This document shows, piece by piece, positions 28,648 to 37,157 of a DNA stretch of 64,000 nucleotides. Origin of the DNA: Peptostreptococcaceae bacterium. GTDB lineage: Bacteria > Bacillota > Clostridia > Peptostreptococcales > Peptostreptococcaceae. Position 1 is the stretch's first letter. The number at the start of each line of letters is the position of its first letter. Position numbers and translations under genes: made by a program. Where the stretch lies: contig CABIZO010000002.1 in assembly GCA_902363255.1 (NCBI GenBank), forward strand, positions 1-64,000, read 5' to 3'. The notes below the pieces were generated by a model. It searched no databases. It saw only the letters and a program-made list of their open reading frames with translations, and was not told where the DNA came from.

Positions 28648-29706
28648 ATGAAGTTATTACTTATAACTAATAATATTAATCAAGTTGGGGGTATAGAAAG
28701 AGTATTAAATATATTATCAAATTATTTTAGTGAAGAATTAAAATATGATATTGAGATACTATCATTATTTACTAAAGAAAGTAATTTATTTTTCAAATAT
28801 AATGATTTAGTGAAAATAACCCATGGAAATATAGATGTAGATATAAATAATAAAATAAAGGTTTTTGAAGAAATTAGGAAAATATTGAAGTATATTAATG
28901 CAGATATAGTTATCACATACCATGGATTTATTAGTAACAGTGTCCTATTAAATAAGAGCATTTTAAAAAATAAAAAAATAGTAGTAACAGAACATAATGA
29001 CTATTATAACGATACAAAAAAACGCAGAATTCTAAGAGGAATATTGTATAGAAACGCAGATAAAGTTATTGTACTAACAGATAAAAGTAAGCAATTATAT
29101 AGTAGATATTTAAAGAATGTTAAAACTATTCCTAATACTATTTCATTTAAATCAGAAAAAGAAAGTAGTCTAAAAAATAAAAGAATAATATCAGTAGGAA
29201 GGCTAAAAGATGTAAAAGGATTTGATGATTTAATAAAAATATTTAAAAATATATCTTATAAATATAATGACTGGGAATTATATATTGTTGGAGATGGATC
29301 ACAAAGAGAATATTTACAATCAATTATAAATGAAAATAATCTTGAAGACAAAGTATTTATAAAACCTTTTACTAGAAATATTATTGATGAATACTTAAAA
29401 TCATCTATTTATGCATTAACATCAAAGCTTGAAGGATTTGGATTAGTATTAACTGAGGCAAAGGAATGTGGTTTGCCATGTGTAAGCTTTGATATTGATG
29501 CAGCTAAAGAAATTATTATAGAAAATGAGGATGGTATTTTAGTTAAAAGTAGAGATTTAAAAGAATATGAAGAAAAATTATCACTATTAATTGAAAATGA
29601 AGAGCTGAGACGACTTTATGGTGAAAATGCCAAGAAAAATGTAAAAAAATATCAAATTGATAATATAGCTCAAATGTGGAATGATTTATTTTGTAGCTTA
29701 ACATAG
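28648..29706 (+). CDS. Glycosyltransferase family 4
   Basis: A 352-residue GT-B enzyme: ITNNINQVGGIERVLNILSN at the start, VVTEHNDYYND in the middle, then IISVGRLKDVKGFDDLI and TSKLEGFGLVLTEAKECGLP with the GT4 Glu pair. RBS AGAGGAG precedes it. It is intact, though flanked by decayed genes: the split GT2 upstream and a glmS 3' remnant downstream. It may still act in polymer synthesis, or be on the way to loss. Confidence 0.86.
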   Translation: MKLLLITNNINQVGGIERVLNILSNYFSEELKYDIEILSLFTKESNLFFKYNDLVKITHGNIDVDINNKIKVFEEIRKILKYINADIVITYHGFISNSVLLNKSILKNKKIVVTEHNDYYNDTKKRRILRGILYRNADKVIVLTDKSKQLYSRYLKNVKTIPNTISFKSEKESSLKNKRIISVGRLKDVKGFDDLIKIFKNISYKYNDWELYIVGDGSQREYLQSIINENNLEDKVFIKPFTRNIIDEYLKSSIYALTSKLEGFGLVLTEAKECGLPCVSFDIDAAKEIIIENEDGILVKSRDLKEYEEKLSLLIENEELRRLYGENAKKNVKKYQIDNIAQMWNDLFCSLT

Positions 29707-29746
29707 TTTAGAATATGATAAGAGGTATTTTGCAATTATAACATGC

Positions 29747-29845
29747 GTGGTACCAATGCAGTTACTTGTATATCATGTATCTAATATAAGAGGACTAGAT
29801 GTGGACAAGCTAAGAAACTTAGCTAAATAAGTTACAGTAGAATAG
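29747..29845 (+). pseudogene. Second glmS 3'-end remnant
   Basis: About 33 codons read VVPMQLLVYHVSNIRGLDVDK (quoted in part), then KLRNLAK, stop, VTVE, stop. This is the C-terminal end of GlmS. It closely resembles the end of the remnant at 27335-27428, sharing the unusual NIRGLDVDKLRNLAK. Only the last tens of codons are left. It also has its own terminator downstream, so two glmS ends flank the 27560-29706 glycosyltransferase segment. Confidence 0.8.
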
Positions 29846-29884
29846 TATAATTAAAAGGAATTTTTGTTATAATATAGCAAGTAC

Positions 29885-29917
29885 AAAAGACATAGCATAG
29901 TGTTATGTCTTTTATTA
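29885..29917 (+). terminator. Terminator behind the second glmS remnant
   Basis: AAAAGACATA (29885-29894) pairs with TATGTCTTTT (29904-29913), 9-base loop, followed by ATT. It lies 40 bases after the remnant. Confidence 0.75.
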
Positions 29918-29942
29918 TGAATAAAATTAAGAGGTATTTATA

Positions 29943-30162
29943 ATGGATTATAATTTTACTTTCCATGGTACCAGTTATAGAGCTTAGAGTAGCCATGCAT
30001 GTAGGAATAGCCATAGTAGGAGCAGCAATTTTTCAAATATGTGTCCTATAGTTCTTGATAGAATAAGAGAAATAACAAAGAAAGATTTTAAATTTTATGA
30101 GGTTGATACTACTGGTAAGCAAGCACTTGAAGTAGTATTTGTTGCCATATGTTATGCAAAAC
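29943..30162 (+). pseudogene. galE (UDP-glucose 4-epimerase) N-terminal remnant
   Basis: From the ATG at 29943 the frame reads MDYNFTFHGTSYRA, stop, SSHACRNSHS, then SNFSNMCPIVLDRIREITKK and DFKFYEVDTTGKQALEVVF. In order this follows the N-terminus of GalE: the Rossmann glycine motif and GSHAC, then DNLSNSS, then the KFYEVDIRD-like strand and the next helix. The glycine-rich NAD motif is destroyed, there is an internal stop, and the rest of the gene (over 250 residues) is missing. Confidence 0.65.
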
Positions 30163-30196
30163 ACCCCTTAGAGATTTTTCTCTAGGGGGTATTTTA
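30163..30196 (+). terminator. Rho-independent terminator
   Basis: ACCCC..TAGAG (30163-30173) pairs with CTCTAGGGGGT (30180-30190) around a T-rich loop and is followed by ATTTTA. It ends the galE remnant region. Confidence 0.7.
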
Positions 30197-30216
30197 CTAG
30201 AAAAAAAGGAGAAAAA

Positions 30217-30696
30217 TTGCACTGTACAAGATGTTATAATATAGCTAAAAGAAGGAAAAATAAAGAAAATTTACTGAAAAGAACTCGCTTATTATATAAG
30301 GAGGATAAATACGATACATTATATATTTCAAAGAAAACTATATTTTTAGGCATATTAGATAATCATAACTTTTGTAATTTACGTATGAAGGGGGATGAAG
30401 TATTTGTATCTAAAATTAATATGAAGAAATTGCTCAAAGAAACTTTTAGGAGGAACATATTTATTTATCCAAAGATTAAAGATATAGATGCATATGAATC
30501 TAAAGAAATAATAGATAATATTGCATACCATTTAAATGATAGAAAATGGATACATTCTAATACAGAGGAAATTGTTAACACTAATGAATATATGAAGTTT
30601 AATAATAATTTTTGTAATTATGGTATAGTTTTATGTAATACTAAGGAATTTCTAAAAGTCATTATGAATACAAATAATGAAACTACAAATTATTAA
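30217..30696 (+). CDS. Unrecognised ORF, 159 codons, probably decayed
   Basis: This open frame starts at a TTG with GGAG upstream and has no family I recognise. It is Asn/Lys/Tyr-rich, without membrane segments or a signal peptide. A stretch YDTLYISKKTIFLGILDNHNF resembles, in layout, IDIYSLSKTIFKLRNVMEAC in the next partly open frame (30720-30850), so the two may be diverged copies of one sequence. A CxxC is present near the start (HCTRCYN). Its place among gene remnants makes decay more likely than a working gene. Confidence 0.35.
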   Translation: MHCTRCYNIAKRRKNKENLLKRTRLLYKEDKYDTLYISKKTIFLGILDNHNFCNLRMKGDEVFVSKINMKKLLKETFRRNIFIYPKIKDIDAYESKEIIDNIAYHLNDRKWIHSNTEEIVNTNEYMKFNNNFCNYGIVLCNTKEFLKVIMNTNNETTNY

Positions 30697-30715
30697 ATAA
30701 GTATCATATAAAGGG

Positions 30716-31338
30716 GATATAAAAACATATGGCAAAAATAAAGATAAGCTATTATTATATTTATTTAAAAATTCTAATCTTAAAGAAATAGATATATATA
30801 GTCTATCAAAAACTATATTTAAATTACGTAACGTTATGGAAGCGTGCACCATAGGTGGACAAAATGAAAATAAAAATGAAAAAGAAAATAAAAATAAAAA
30901 GAAAAAACATAGGGGGGATATGGTACTATATATGATGACGAGGGACAAGAAATATAATAACTTATCTAAGGACGTAATCAACAGTCTTACTAAAATGATA
31001 ACAATTATAAGTACTATAGAAGAAAATTTATTTTACCTAAAGATGATATACTTAGAGAAATCAACATAGAGATAGGTTCACTACAAAGAGCTATGGATGT
31101 TTTTAATCAATATTATCCAGATAAGACAGTTAATTTATCCACATACATAATACAGAGAAAGAAAACTGAAGCAGTAAAATCAATTGAGACACTTACTAAT
31201 CCAATCTTAATTGACAGAAAAATTTACGAGATTACTCAAATGTACAGATTTAACTTTAATCAATCATTAAAGAATAACCCACAGATAATAGAAGCTTTTA
31301 ATATGGAAGAAGTTGTTGAAAACATAAATAATATATAA
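30716..31338 (+). pseudogene. Unrecognised ORF scraps, probably one broken gene
   Basis: Two open stretches in different phases follow each other. One, without a start codon, runs from about 30716 to 31069 and includes KNKDKLLLYLFKNSNLKEID, an Asn/Lys low-complexity stretch near 30860-30910, and DVINSLTKMITI. The other, to 31338, includes LPKDDILREINIEIGSLQRA, TEAVKSIETLTNPILIDRKI and NNPQIIEAFNMEEVVENIN. I do not recognise a family. The phase change near 31030 and lack of good start sites suggest a decayed gene of unknown function. Confidence 0.35.
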
Positions 31339-31361
31339 AAAAATCTTTATAATTTAATATA

Positions 31362-31495
31362 GGATATGCAATTGAGGCTGATGGAAGTTTTGGAAGTAAA
31401 CTAAGGCTACAGTAGTAGCTTATTAAAAATCAGGGGGGTTAAGTGCAGATGGATATGTTGGTTATGATACTCATACGGCTATTATTAATGATTAG
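31362..31495 (+). pseudogene. Peptidoglycan-binding domain remnant
   Basis: Frames read GYAIEADGSFGSKLRLQ, two stops, LIKNQGG, then after a phase shift LSADGYVGYDTHTAIIND, stop. This follows the PG_binding_1 motif (DGxFGxxTxxAVxxFQxxxGLxxDGxVGxxTW). It is the C-terminal end of a lost cell-wall hydrolase or similar protein, with stops and one frameshift. Confidence 0.6.
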
Positions 31496-31607
31496 TATTT
31501 ATGAAAAAGTAATTATAATTGAAAATTTTTTATCATATGACATAATTTAAAGAGATAAATTTATGTATAAAATAGTAGATAGAATACTAAAAAATGGGGA
31601 GAATGAT

Positions 31608-32483
31608 ATGAGTAAAAAAACAAAAAGAATAGTATTTGCCTTATTACTGCTTGTGATAATCTGTTTAATTGGGACATATGAAGTATACATATCTTATAAT
31701 AAAATAACAGTAAGTGATTACAATATAAAATCAAATCAAATTAACAACTCAGTCAATGCAGTTATAATATCTGACCTTCATGACAATCAGTTAGGAGAAA
31801 ACAACGAAGACTTAATAAATGAAATAAACTCACTTTCACCAGACATCATCTTAGTAGTAGGTGATGTAGTAAATCAAGACTCAAAAAACAGTAAAATAGT
31901 CACAAGCCTTATGAAACAGCTCTGTAAAAACCATAAAGTATTTTATTCCTTGGGAAATACAGACATAGACTACATAGAATCAGGTACATCTGACTTATTA
32001 AAAGAACTTGAAGATATAGGAGTTACTGTACTAGATAATGAATACAAGGATGTTACGGTGAATGAAAATACCATAAGAATAGGTGGAATGTTTGCTTATG
32101 CATTTGGTCTAAATGGAAACAATGATGTGGATAAAGACACTATGGAAGAAGGAGTATACGATTTTCTAAATGAATTCCAAGACACAAACAATTACAAAAT
32201 CATGATGGTACACAGGCCAGATAGTTTTATATTTGGGAATGCATCAGAGGTATGGTATATAGACCTAGTAGTAAGTGGTCATAATCATGGTGGACAAGTT
32301 GTTCTTCCTTTTGTTGGGGGTCTTTATGGTGGGGATCAGGGATGGTTTCCACAGTATGATAAGGGATTTTTTGATTTGAATAATATAAAGATTCTTATAA
32401 CTAGTGGATTGGGCTCAGGCAAGCAGAAGTTGCCTAGATTTAATAATCCACCAGAAATAGTTAATTTACATTTATCAAAATAA
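31608..32483 (+). CDS. Membrane-anchored metallophosphoesterase (YaeI/YkuE-like)
   Basis: A 291-residue protein with an N-terminal membrane anchor (about residues 8-25) and an extracytoplasmic calcineurin-like domain. The metal-site motifs are in order: ISDLHDNQLG, VVGDVVNQD, YSLGNTDID (Thr where His is usual after Asn), MMVHRPDSF and VVSGHNHGGQVVLP. It may hydrolyse lipid-linked or nucleotide phosphates at the membrane; the substrate is unknown. The start at 31608 follows GGGGAG; an earlier in-frame ATG at 31563 has no RBS. It marks the return to intact genes after the decayed region. Confidence 0.88.
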   Translation: MSKKTKRIVFALLLLVIICLIGTYEVYISYNKITVSDYNIKSNQINNSVNAVIISDLHDNQLGENNEDLINEINSLSPDIILVVGDVVNQDSKNSKIVTSLMKQLCKNHKVFYSLGNTDIDYIESGTSDLLKELEDIGVTVLDNEYKDVTVNENTIRIGGMFAYAFGLNGNNDVDKDTMEEGVYDFLNEFQDTNNYKIMMVHRPDSFIFGNASEVWYIDLVVSGHNHGGQVVLPFVGGLYGGDQGWFPQYDKGFFDLNNIKILITSGLGSGKQKLPRFNNPPEIVNLHLSK

Positions 32484-32841
32484 CAAAATAAAAATCTATC
32501 AAATTAATAGTACTCATATGTTGGATCAAAAAATTACAATTTGCCTTCTTTAAGATTAAGTTTAGTAAAACTAAGTAAAACAAAAATTTTTATAAACCTG
32601 AAAATATATATACTAAACTACAAAAAACTATAGCCTAAACTTTTGTGAAAAAATATCTCAACAAAGCCATTACAAACACTTAAATATATGAGAATAAATA
32701 AAAAACAAGTAAAAATGAAAAAATACACTATGAAAATAACCTCACCCCTTACACAATACTCACTTCTTGAAAATCGACTATACAAAGGCATTTTAAAGTC
32801 ATATAATATTAATAAATTTGAAAAAAAGGGAAGGTTTTAAT
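32484..32841 (+). other. Intergenic gap, no gene seen
   Basis: These 358 bases are very AT-rich and have stops in all frames. I see no hairpin with a T run and no gene remnant I can name. A possible -10 TATAAT (32802-32807) with a poor -35 could drive the YitT gene that follows. Confidence 0.5.
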
Positions 32842-33450
32842 ATGGATAGGCGGACCAAGGAAAAAGAAATAGGATTAATTTTATTAGGTACTATAATTTT
32901 ATCATTTGGTGTTTACAATTTAAATTATCAAAACAACATAACGGAAGGTGGAGTCTTAGGGATTTTATTATTACTAAAAAATCTCTTTAATATAAATCCA
33001 TCTGTGGCAAATATAATAATAGACATTTCATTATTTGTAATAGGATACAAATTCTTTGGGAAAAAATTCTTAATTTACTCAATGATTGCAACAATAGGTT
33101 TTTCTGCTTTTTATGCAGTGTTTGAAAGGATAGGCCCACTTGTGCCTGTGTTTGACAGCAAATTACTAGGTACAGTGCTAGCAGGTTTATTTGTAGGAGT
33201 TGGCGTGGGTATAGTAGTTAGGGCTGGAGCAGCAGCTGGTGGTGACGATGCATTGGCACTAATCATTTCTAAAATAACATCTGTGACTATTGGGAAAGTT
33301 TATCTCATAGGAGATATTTTGGTACTTTTACTTTCTTTATCTTATCTATCAACATATGATATTTTCTGGTCTTTAATAGCAGTTAGTATAAGTGGGAAAA
33401 CCATAGATTATATATATAATTATAAAATGGAACCGATTAAGCAGGTTTAA
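32842..33450 (+). CDS. Short YitT-family membrane protein
   Basis: A 202-residue protein with five to six hydrophobic helices of the YitT membrane domain (GLLNLTEGGVxG-like: NNITEGGVLGILLLL; later RAGAAAGGDDALALIISK, which matches the GSTGGTDLIGLL position of the paralogue at 4738). It stops right after the membrane domain and lacks the C-terminal DUF2179 part. The natural end with a terminator downstream suggests a true short form rather than a truncation. The start at 32842 follows AGGGAAGG. Confidence 0.82.
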   Translation: MDRRTKEKEIGLILLGTIILSFGVYNLNYQNNITEGGVLGILLLLKNLFNINPSVANIIIDISLFVIGYKFFGKKFLIYSMIATIGFSAFYAVFERIGPLVPVFDSKLLGTVLAGLFVGVGVGIVVRAGAAAGGDDALALIISKITSVTIGKVYLIGDILVLLLSLSYLSTYDIFWSLIAVSISGKTIDYIYNYKMEPIKQV

Positions 33451-33492
33451 GAGAAATATTAGTTTATCACTGTGATGGTTGTAAAGCTTATA

Positions 33493-33527
33493 AAAAATAA
33501 GGCTACTAAGAGGCAGCCTTATTTTTA
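33493..33527 (+). terminator. Terminator after short YitT gene
   Basis: AAAAATAAGGCT pairs with AGCCTTATTTTT around a 10-base loop, ending in a T run. Confidence 0.9.
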
Positions 33528-33643
33528 TGTGAAAAAACACAATATAAAATAGTTAACCTGTATTTGTAGCATTTGCTCCATGTATGATTTAATCGTGTAT
33601 AGAAAAAAACAATAAATGTATAGTATGCATATAAAAAATCGAT

Positions 33644-33672
33644 TTGATATAAATTGCTTTTAAAAATATAAT
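33644..33672 (+). promoter_or_regulatory. Sigma-A-type promoter for the oligopeptide ABC operon
   Basis: TTGATA (33644-33649), 17-base spacer, TATAAT (33667-33672). This is close to consensus and lies 48 bases before the ATG of the binding-protein gene. No other good candidate is seen between the upstream terminator and this gene. Confidence 0.75.
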
Positions 33673-33719
33673 TATACTGTCAGAAAAAATCTAACTAGGG
33701 GAAATATTGGAGGAATAGT

Positions 33720-35285
33720 ATGAAATTTAAAAGAAGGTTATTGGCAATAGGTTTAGCAGGAGCTATGTTATTATCTGTTGGATGTTCTAATTCAGGAGGA
33801 TCATCAGAAGGTTCAAACATTACAAGTATCAGTATAGTAGCAGGTGGAGATGCAGTTAATTTAAATCCACTTTATGCAAATGATAGAGTTTCAATGACAG
33901 TAATGAATGCTCTATATAACCCTTTATATGTGGTAGATGAAAAGGGCGAGAAAACGTTTTATTTAGCTGATAGTGTTGAACCATCAGAAGACTTTTTAAC
34001 TTATACAGTTAAATTAAAGTCAGGTCTAAAATGGCATGATGGAGAATCTTTAACAGCAGATGATCTAGTATTTACTATGGAGAGTATACTAGATGAAAGT
34101 CAAGCGTCAATAAGTAGAGGGAAATTTGTTATAGAAGATAAAGCAGTAGAAGTTAAAAAAATAGATGAAACTACAGTAGAATTTAAATTACCAGCAATAT
34201 CTACTTCATTTGAAAGTATGTTAGGTGATGTAAGAGTAATACCTCAACATATATATGAAGGCGAAAAAGATATGGCTAAAAGTGACAAAAATAATTCTCC
34301 TATAGGAAATGGTGCTTACAAATTTAAAGAGTATAAAACAGGTGAGTTATTAACTTTAGAAAGGTTTGATGATTACTATGGAGAAAAAGGAGAATTAGAA
34401 ACTGTTACATATAGAGTTATAGCTGATTCTAACTCTGCAAACATGGCACTTCAAAATGGTGAAGTTCAAGCTAAATATGTTCAACCAGATGAAGTAGCAG
34501 ATGTTGAAGGAAAAGGTAATGTTGATATAGTTACATTTGATGAAGGAATGGTAGATAACCTAGTATTTATGCAAAATGCAAATAAATCTTTAAAAGATGA
34601 AAAAGTAAGACAAGCTATATCTTATGCAATAAATAAAGAGGAAATAATAACAGCTGCTTACAAATCAGAAGAATACGCAGACAAAGCATATTCACTATTT
34701 GCATCAAATACAATGTCTTACACTGATGATGTTGAAAAATATGAACAAGATCAAGAAAAAGCTAAAGAGTTATTAAAGGAAGCTAAAGTAGATAATTTAA
34801 AATTAAAATTAGCATATAGTACTCATAAGAGTCAACAAGAAAAAATAGCTTTAGTTTTACAAAGTAATTTAAAAGAAGTTGGTATAGAATTAGAATTAAA
34901 ACCTATGGAAAAAAGTGCTTTCTATAATGAATTATGGAGTGGAGCTGATGCAAACTTTGATTTAGCTTTAAACGGGTATGTAATGGGAAGTGAGCCAGCT
35001 GAATATGCTTCAGTTTTCACAAGCAAAGGAAGTGACAATATAGGTGGTTACTCTAATAAAGAAGTAGATAAAAAATTCGAAGAAGCTTTAAAAGAAACTG
35101 ATGACACTAAGAGAGATGAGTTATACAAAGAAATACAAAAAACTATAGTTGAAGAAGTTGCACTTTATCCAATTTGTTATTCTAAATCAATAGTTGCAGT
35201 AGACAAAAATTATGATGTTAAAGAGGCTAATTTAGTTCCAATATTTATGTTTAGAGATCTAAATGGAATAAAAGTAAAAAACTAA
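33720..35285 (+). CDS. Oligopeptide/dipeptide ABC transporter substrate-binding lipoprotein
   Basis: A 521-residue SBP_bac_5 family protein. The signal peptide ends in the lipobox LSVGC (Cys22), so the mature protein is lipid-anchored outside the membrane. Domain features include PLYNPLYVVDEKGE-like SBP_5 motif region, KWHDGESLTADDLVFT and the IGNGAYKFKEY strand. It delivers peptides to the permease pair encoded next. RBS GGAGGA precedes the ATG. A strong terminator follows within the operon, so it is probably made in excess over the membrane parts. Opp, Dpp or App subtype is not decided by sequence. Confidence 0.92.
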   Translation: MKFKRRLLAIGLAGAMLLSVGCSNSGGSSEGSNITSISIVAGGDAVNLNPLYANDRVSMTVMNALYNPLYVVDEKGEKTFYLADSVEPSEDFLTYTVKLKSGLKWHDGESLTADDLVFTMESILDESQASISRGKFVIEDKAVEVKKIDETTVEFKLPAISTSFESMLGDVRVIPQHIYEGEKDMAKSDKNNSPIGNGAYKFKEYKTGELLTLERFDDYYGEKGELETVTYRVIADSNSANMALQNGEVQAKYVQPDEVADVEGKGNVDIVTFDEGMVDNLVFMQNANKSLKDEKVRQAISYAINKEEIITAAYKSEEYADKAYSLFASNTMSYTDDVEKYEQDQEKAKELLKEAKVDNLKLKLAYSTHKSQQEKIALVLQSNLKEVGIELELKPMEKSAFYNELWSGADANFDLALNGYVMGSEPAEYASVFTSKGSDNIGGYSNKEVDKKFEEALKETDDTKRDELYKEIQKTIVEEVALYPICYSKSIVAVDKNYDVKEANLVPIFMFRDLNGIKVKN

Positions 35286-35295
35286 TATGACATGG

Positions 35296-35328
35296 AAAAT
35301 AGCCGTATTTTTTTACGGCTATTTTTTT
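35296..35328 (+). terminator. Intra-operon terminator after the binding-protein gene
   Basis: AAAATAGCCGTA pairs perfectly with TACGGCTATTTT around a T-rich loop, followed by T4. It lies between binding protein and first permease, which have no gap for a second clear promoter, so it probably works as a partial terminator. Confidence 0.85.
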
Positions 35329-35352
35329 AGACAATTAAAATGGGAGAGTATT

Positions 35353-36297
35353 ATGAAAGATAAAATTATAAAGAGATTATTAGGCTTAATACCAATGCTA
35401 TTTTTTATATCATTAGTATCATTTTTACTAATGCACTTAGCTCCAGGTGATCCGTTGCAAGCCTATGTAACACCACAAATGAGCCCGGATGATATAGAAA
35501 GAATAAGGATAAGTATGGGACTTGATCAACCTGTAATAGTTCAATACTTTAAGTGGCTAATAAATGCAATGAAGGGGAATTTAGGATATTCACTAATAAG
35601 TCATAGACCTGTATTTGAAGTTATTATGGAAAGACTACCAAATACACTTTTAATTACTGTTACAGCTTTAGTAATATCAATATTGGTGGCTATACCAGTA
35701 GGACTTATAGCGGGATATAAAAAAGATTCTATTATAGATAAGATTTTAAATGTAGTCTCATATTTAGGAATATCTATACCAAGCTTTTGGTTTGCAATGA
35801 TGCTTATATATACTTTTTCATTAAAATTAGGTTTATTACCAAGTGTGGGGATGAGGACTGCAGGTGTTGAAACTAGTGTGGATTTACTAAAACACATGGT
35901 TATGCCTGTGATTATACTTAGTTATTACAATATTTGTGTATTCACTAGGTATATAAGATCAAGTACTATAAGTCAGCTTAAAGAAGACTATGTTCTTACA
36001 CAGCTAGCTTATGGTGCAACTACTAAAGATATATTATTTAAACATGTATTTAAAAATACTTTACTTCCTGTTATAACAATTTTTGCTATGGCTCTTCCAC
36101 AACTTGTAACAGGTGCATTTATAACAGAGACTATTTTTGGTTGGCCAGGCATGGGACAATTAGGGGTAAATTCCATATTTGGTTATGACTATCCTGTAGT
36201 TATGGGAATTACCATGTTCTCCTCTTTTATATTAATTATAGGTAATCTACTAGCGGATGTGTTATATGAATTAATAGATCCACGAATTAAAGCATAA
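35353..36297 (+). CDS. Oligopeptide ABC transporter permease (OppB/DppB type)
   Basis: A 314-residue permease with six membrane helices and the N-terminal family motif SFLLMHLAPGDPL. The coupling-loop (EAA-like) region reads YGATTKDILFKHVFKNTLLP, followed by LVTGAFITETIFGWPGMGQL. The start at 35353 follows GGGAGAG; the open frame extends upstream to 35287 through the terminator hairpin, which is not coding. The partner permease gene follows after 17 bases. Confidence 0.93.
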   Translation: MKDKIIKRLLGLIPMLFFISLVSFLLMHLAPGDPLQAYVTPQMSPDDIERIRISMGLDQPVIVQYFKWLINAMKGNLGYSLISHRPVFEVIMERLPNTLLITVTALVISILVAIPVGLIAGYKKDSIIDKILNVVSYLGISIPSFWFAMMLIYTFSLKLGLLPSVGMRTAGVETSVDLLKHMVMPVIILSYYNICVFTRYIRSSTISQLKEDYVLTQLAYGATTKDILFKHVFKNTLLPVITIFAMALPQLVTGAFITETIFGWPGMGQLGVNSIFGYDYPVVMGITMFSSFILIIGNLLADVLYELIDPRIKA

Positions 36298-36314
36298 ATA
36301 GGAGGACGAGAAAA

Positions 36315-37148
36315 ATGGTAGAAAGATTAAAGAATAATTTTAAAGATAATAAATTAGCTTTATTTGCTCTTATGGTAATAGGTGCTTTATGTATTGCCTG
36401 TGTATTAGCATTTTTAAGCCCTTTTGATCCTAATAAAATAGATCCAATAAATGGTCTTAAATCACCGGGGGGAAGCAATTTATTTGGTACGGATAATATG
36501 GGGAGAGATTATTTTACAAGAGCACTATATGGTGGAAGGGTTTCTTTAACTGTAGGATTCTTATCTATGTTAATTTCTACAGGTTTTGGAACTATAATAG
36601 GAACTATTAGTGGTTATTTTGGTGGAAAAATAGATAGTTTTATAACTAGATTTATAGATATATTAATGTGTATACCTACCTTCTTCTTAATATTAGTAAT
36701 AAATTCTTATTTAGGGTCTGGAATTCAAAACATAATCTTTGTAATAGGTTTTTTAGGTTGGATGAGCATTGCTAGAATAGTTAGGGCGGAAACTTTGTCT
36801 GTAAAGGAAAGAGAATATATATTATATGCTAAGTCTGTTGGCCAAAGTCATTTTAATATAATATTTAAGCATATAATACCGAGTATACTTCCAACTATAA
36901 TAGTTGCTTCAAGTATAAATATAGCAAATGCAATACTTATGGAATCTTCACTTAGTTTCTTAGGATTAGGAGTACAACAACCAAATGCATCTTGGGGGAG
37001 TATGTTAAAAGATGCCCAAGCTTATTTGGGACAAGCACCATATATGGCGATATTCCCAGGGATGTTTATTTTGTTAACAGTTTTAAGCTTTAATTTAATA
37101 GGAGATACTTTAAGATCAACATTTGAAGCAAAGGCTAATGATAGGTAG
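36315..37148 (+). CDS. Oligopeptide ABC transporter permease (OppC/DppC type)
   Basis: A 277-residue permease. An N-terminal OppC_N-like helix is followed by NLFGTDNMGRDYFTRALYG, the usual signature of DppC/OppC, and the coupling loop AKSVGQSHFNIIFKHIIPSI. It ends LSFNLIGDTLRSTFEAK-like, as usual for the family. RBS AGGAGGA is upstream. It pairs with the 35353 product to form the channel; the ATPase genes follow with no gap. Confidence 0.93.
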   Translation: MVERLKNNFKDNKLALFALMVIGALCIACVLAFLSPFDPNKIDPINGLKSPGGSNLFGTDNMGRDYFTRALYGGRVSLTVGFLSMLISTGFGTIIGTISGYFGGKIDSFITRFIDILMCIPTFFLILVINSYLGSGIQNIIFVIGFLGWMSIARIVRAETLSVKEREYILYAKSVGQSHFNIIFKHIIPSILPTIIVASSINIANAILMESSLSFLGLGVQQPNASWGSMLKDAQAYLGQAPYMAIFPGMFILLTVLSFNLIGDTLRSTFEAKANDR

Positions 37149-37157
37149 GTGGACAGA

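Noticed and set aside
30836..31069. Small basic protein starting at ATG 30836
   Set aside because: The frame is open far upstream without a start codon, no RBS is present, and the Asn/Lys run is low complexity.
26228..31560. Insertion sequence or prophage as the cause of the decayed region
   Set aside because: I found no transposase, integrase, terminal inverted repeats or target-site duplication; only gene remnants are supported.
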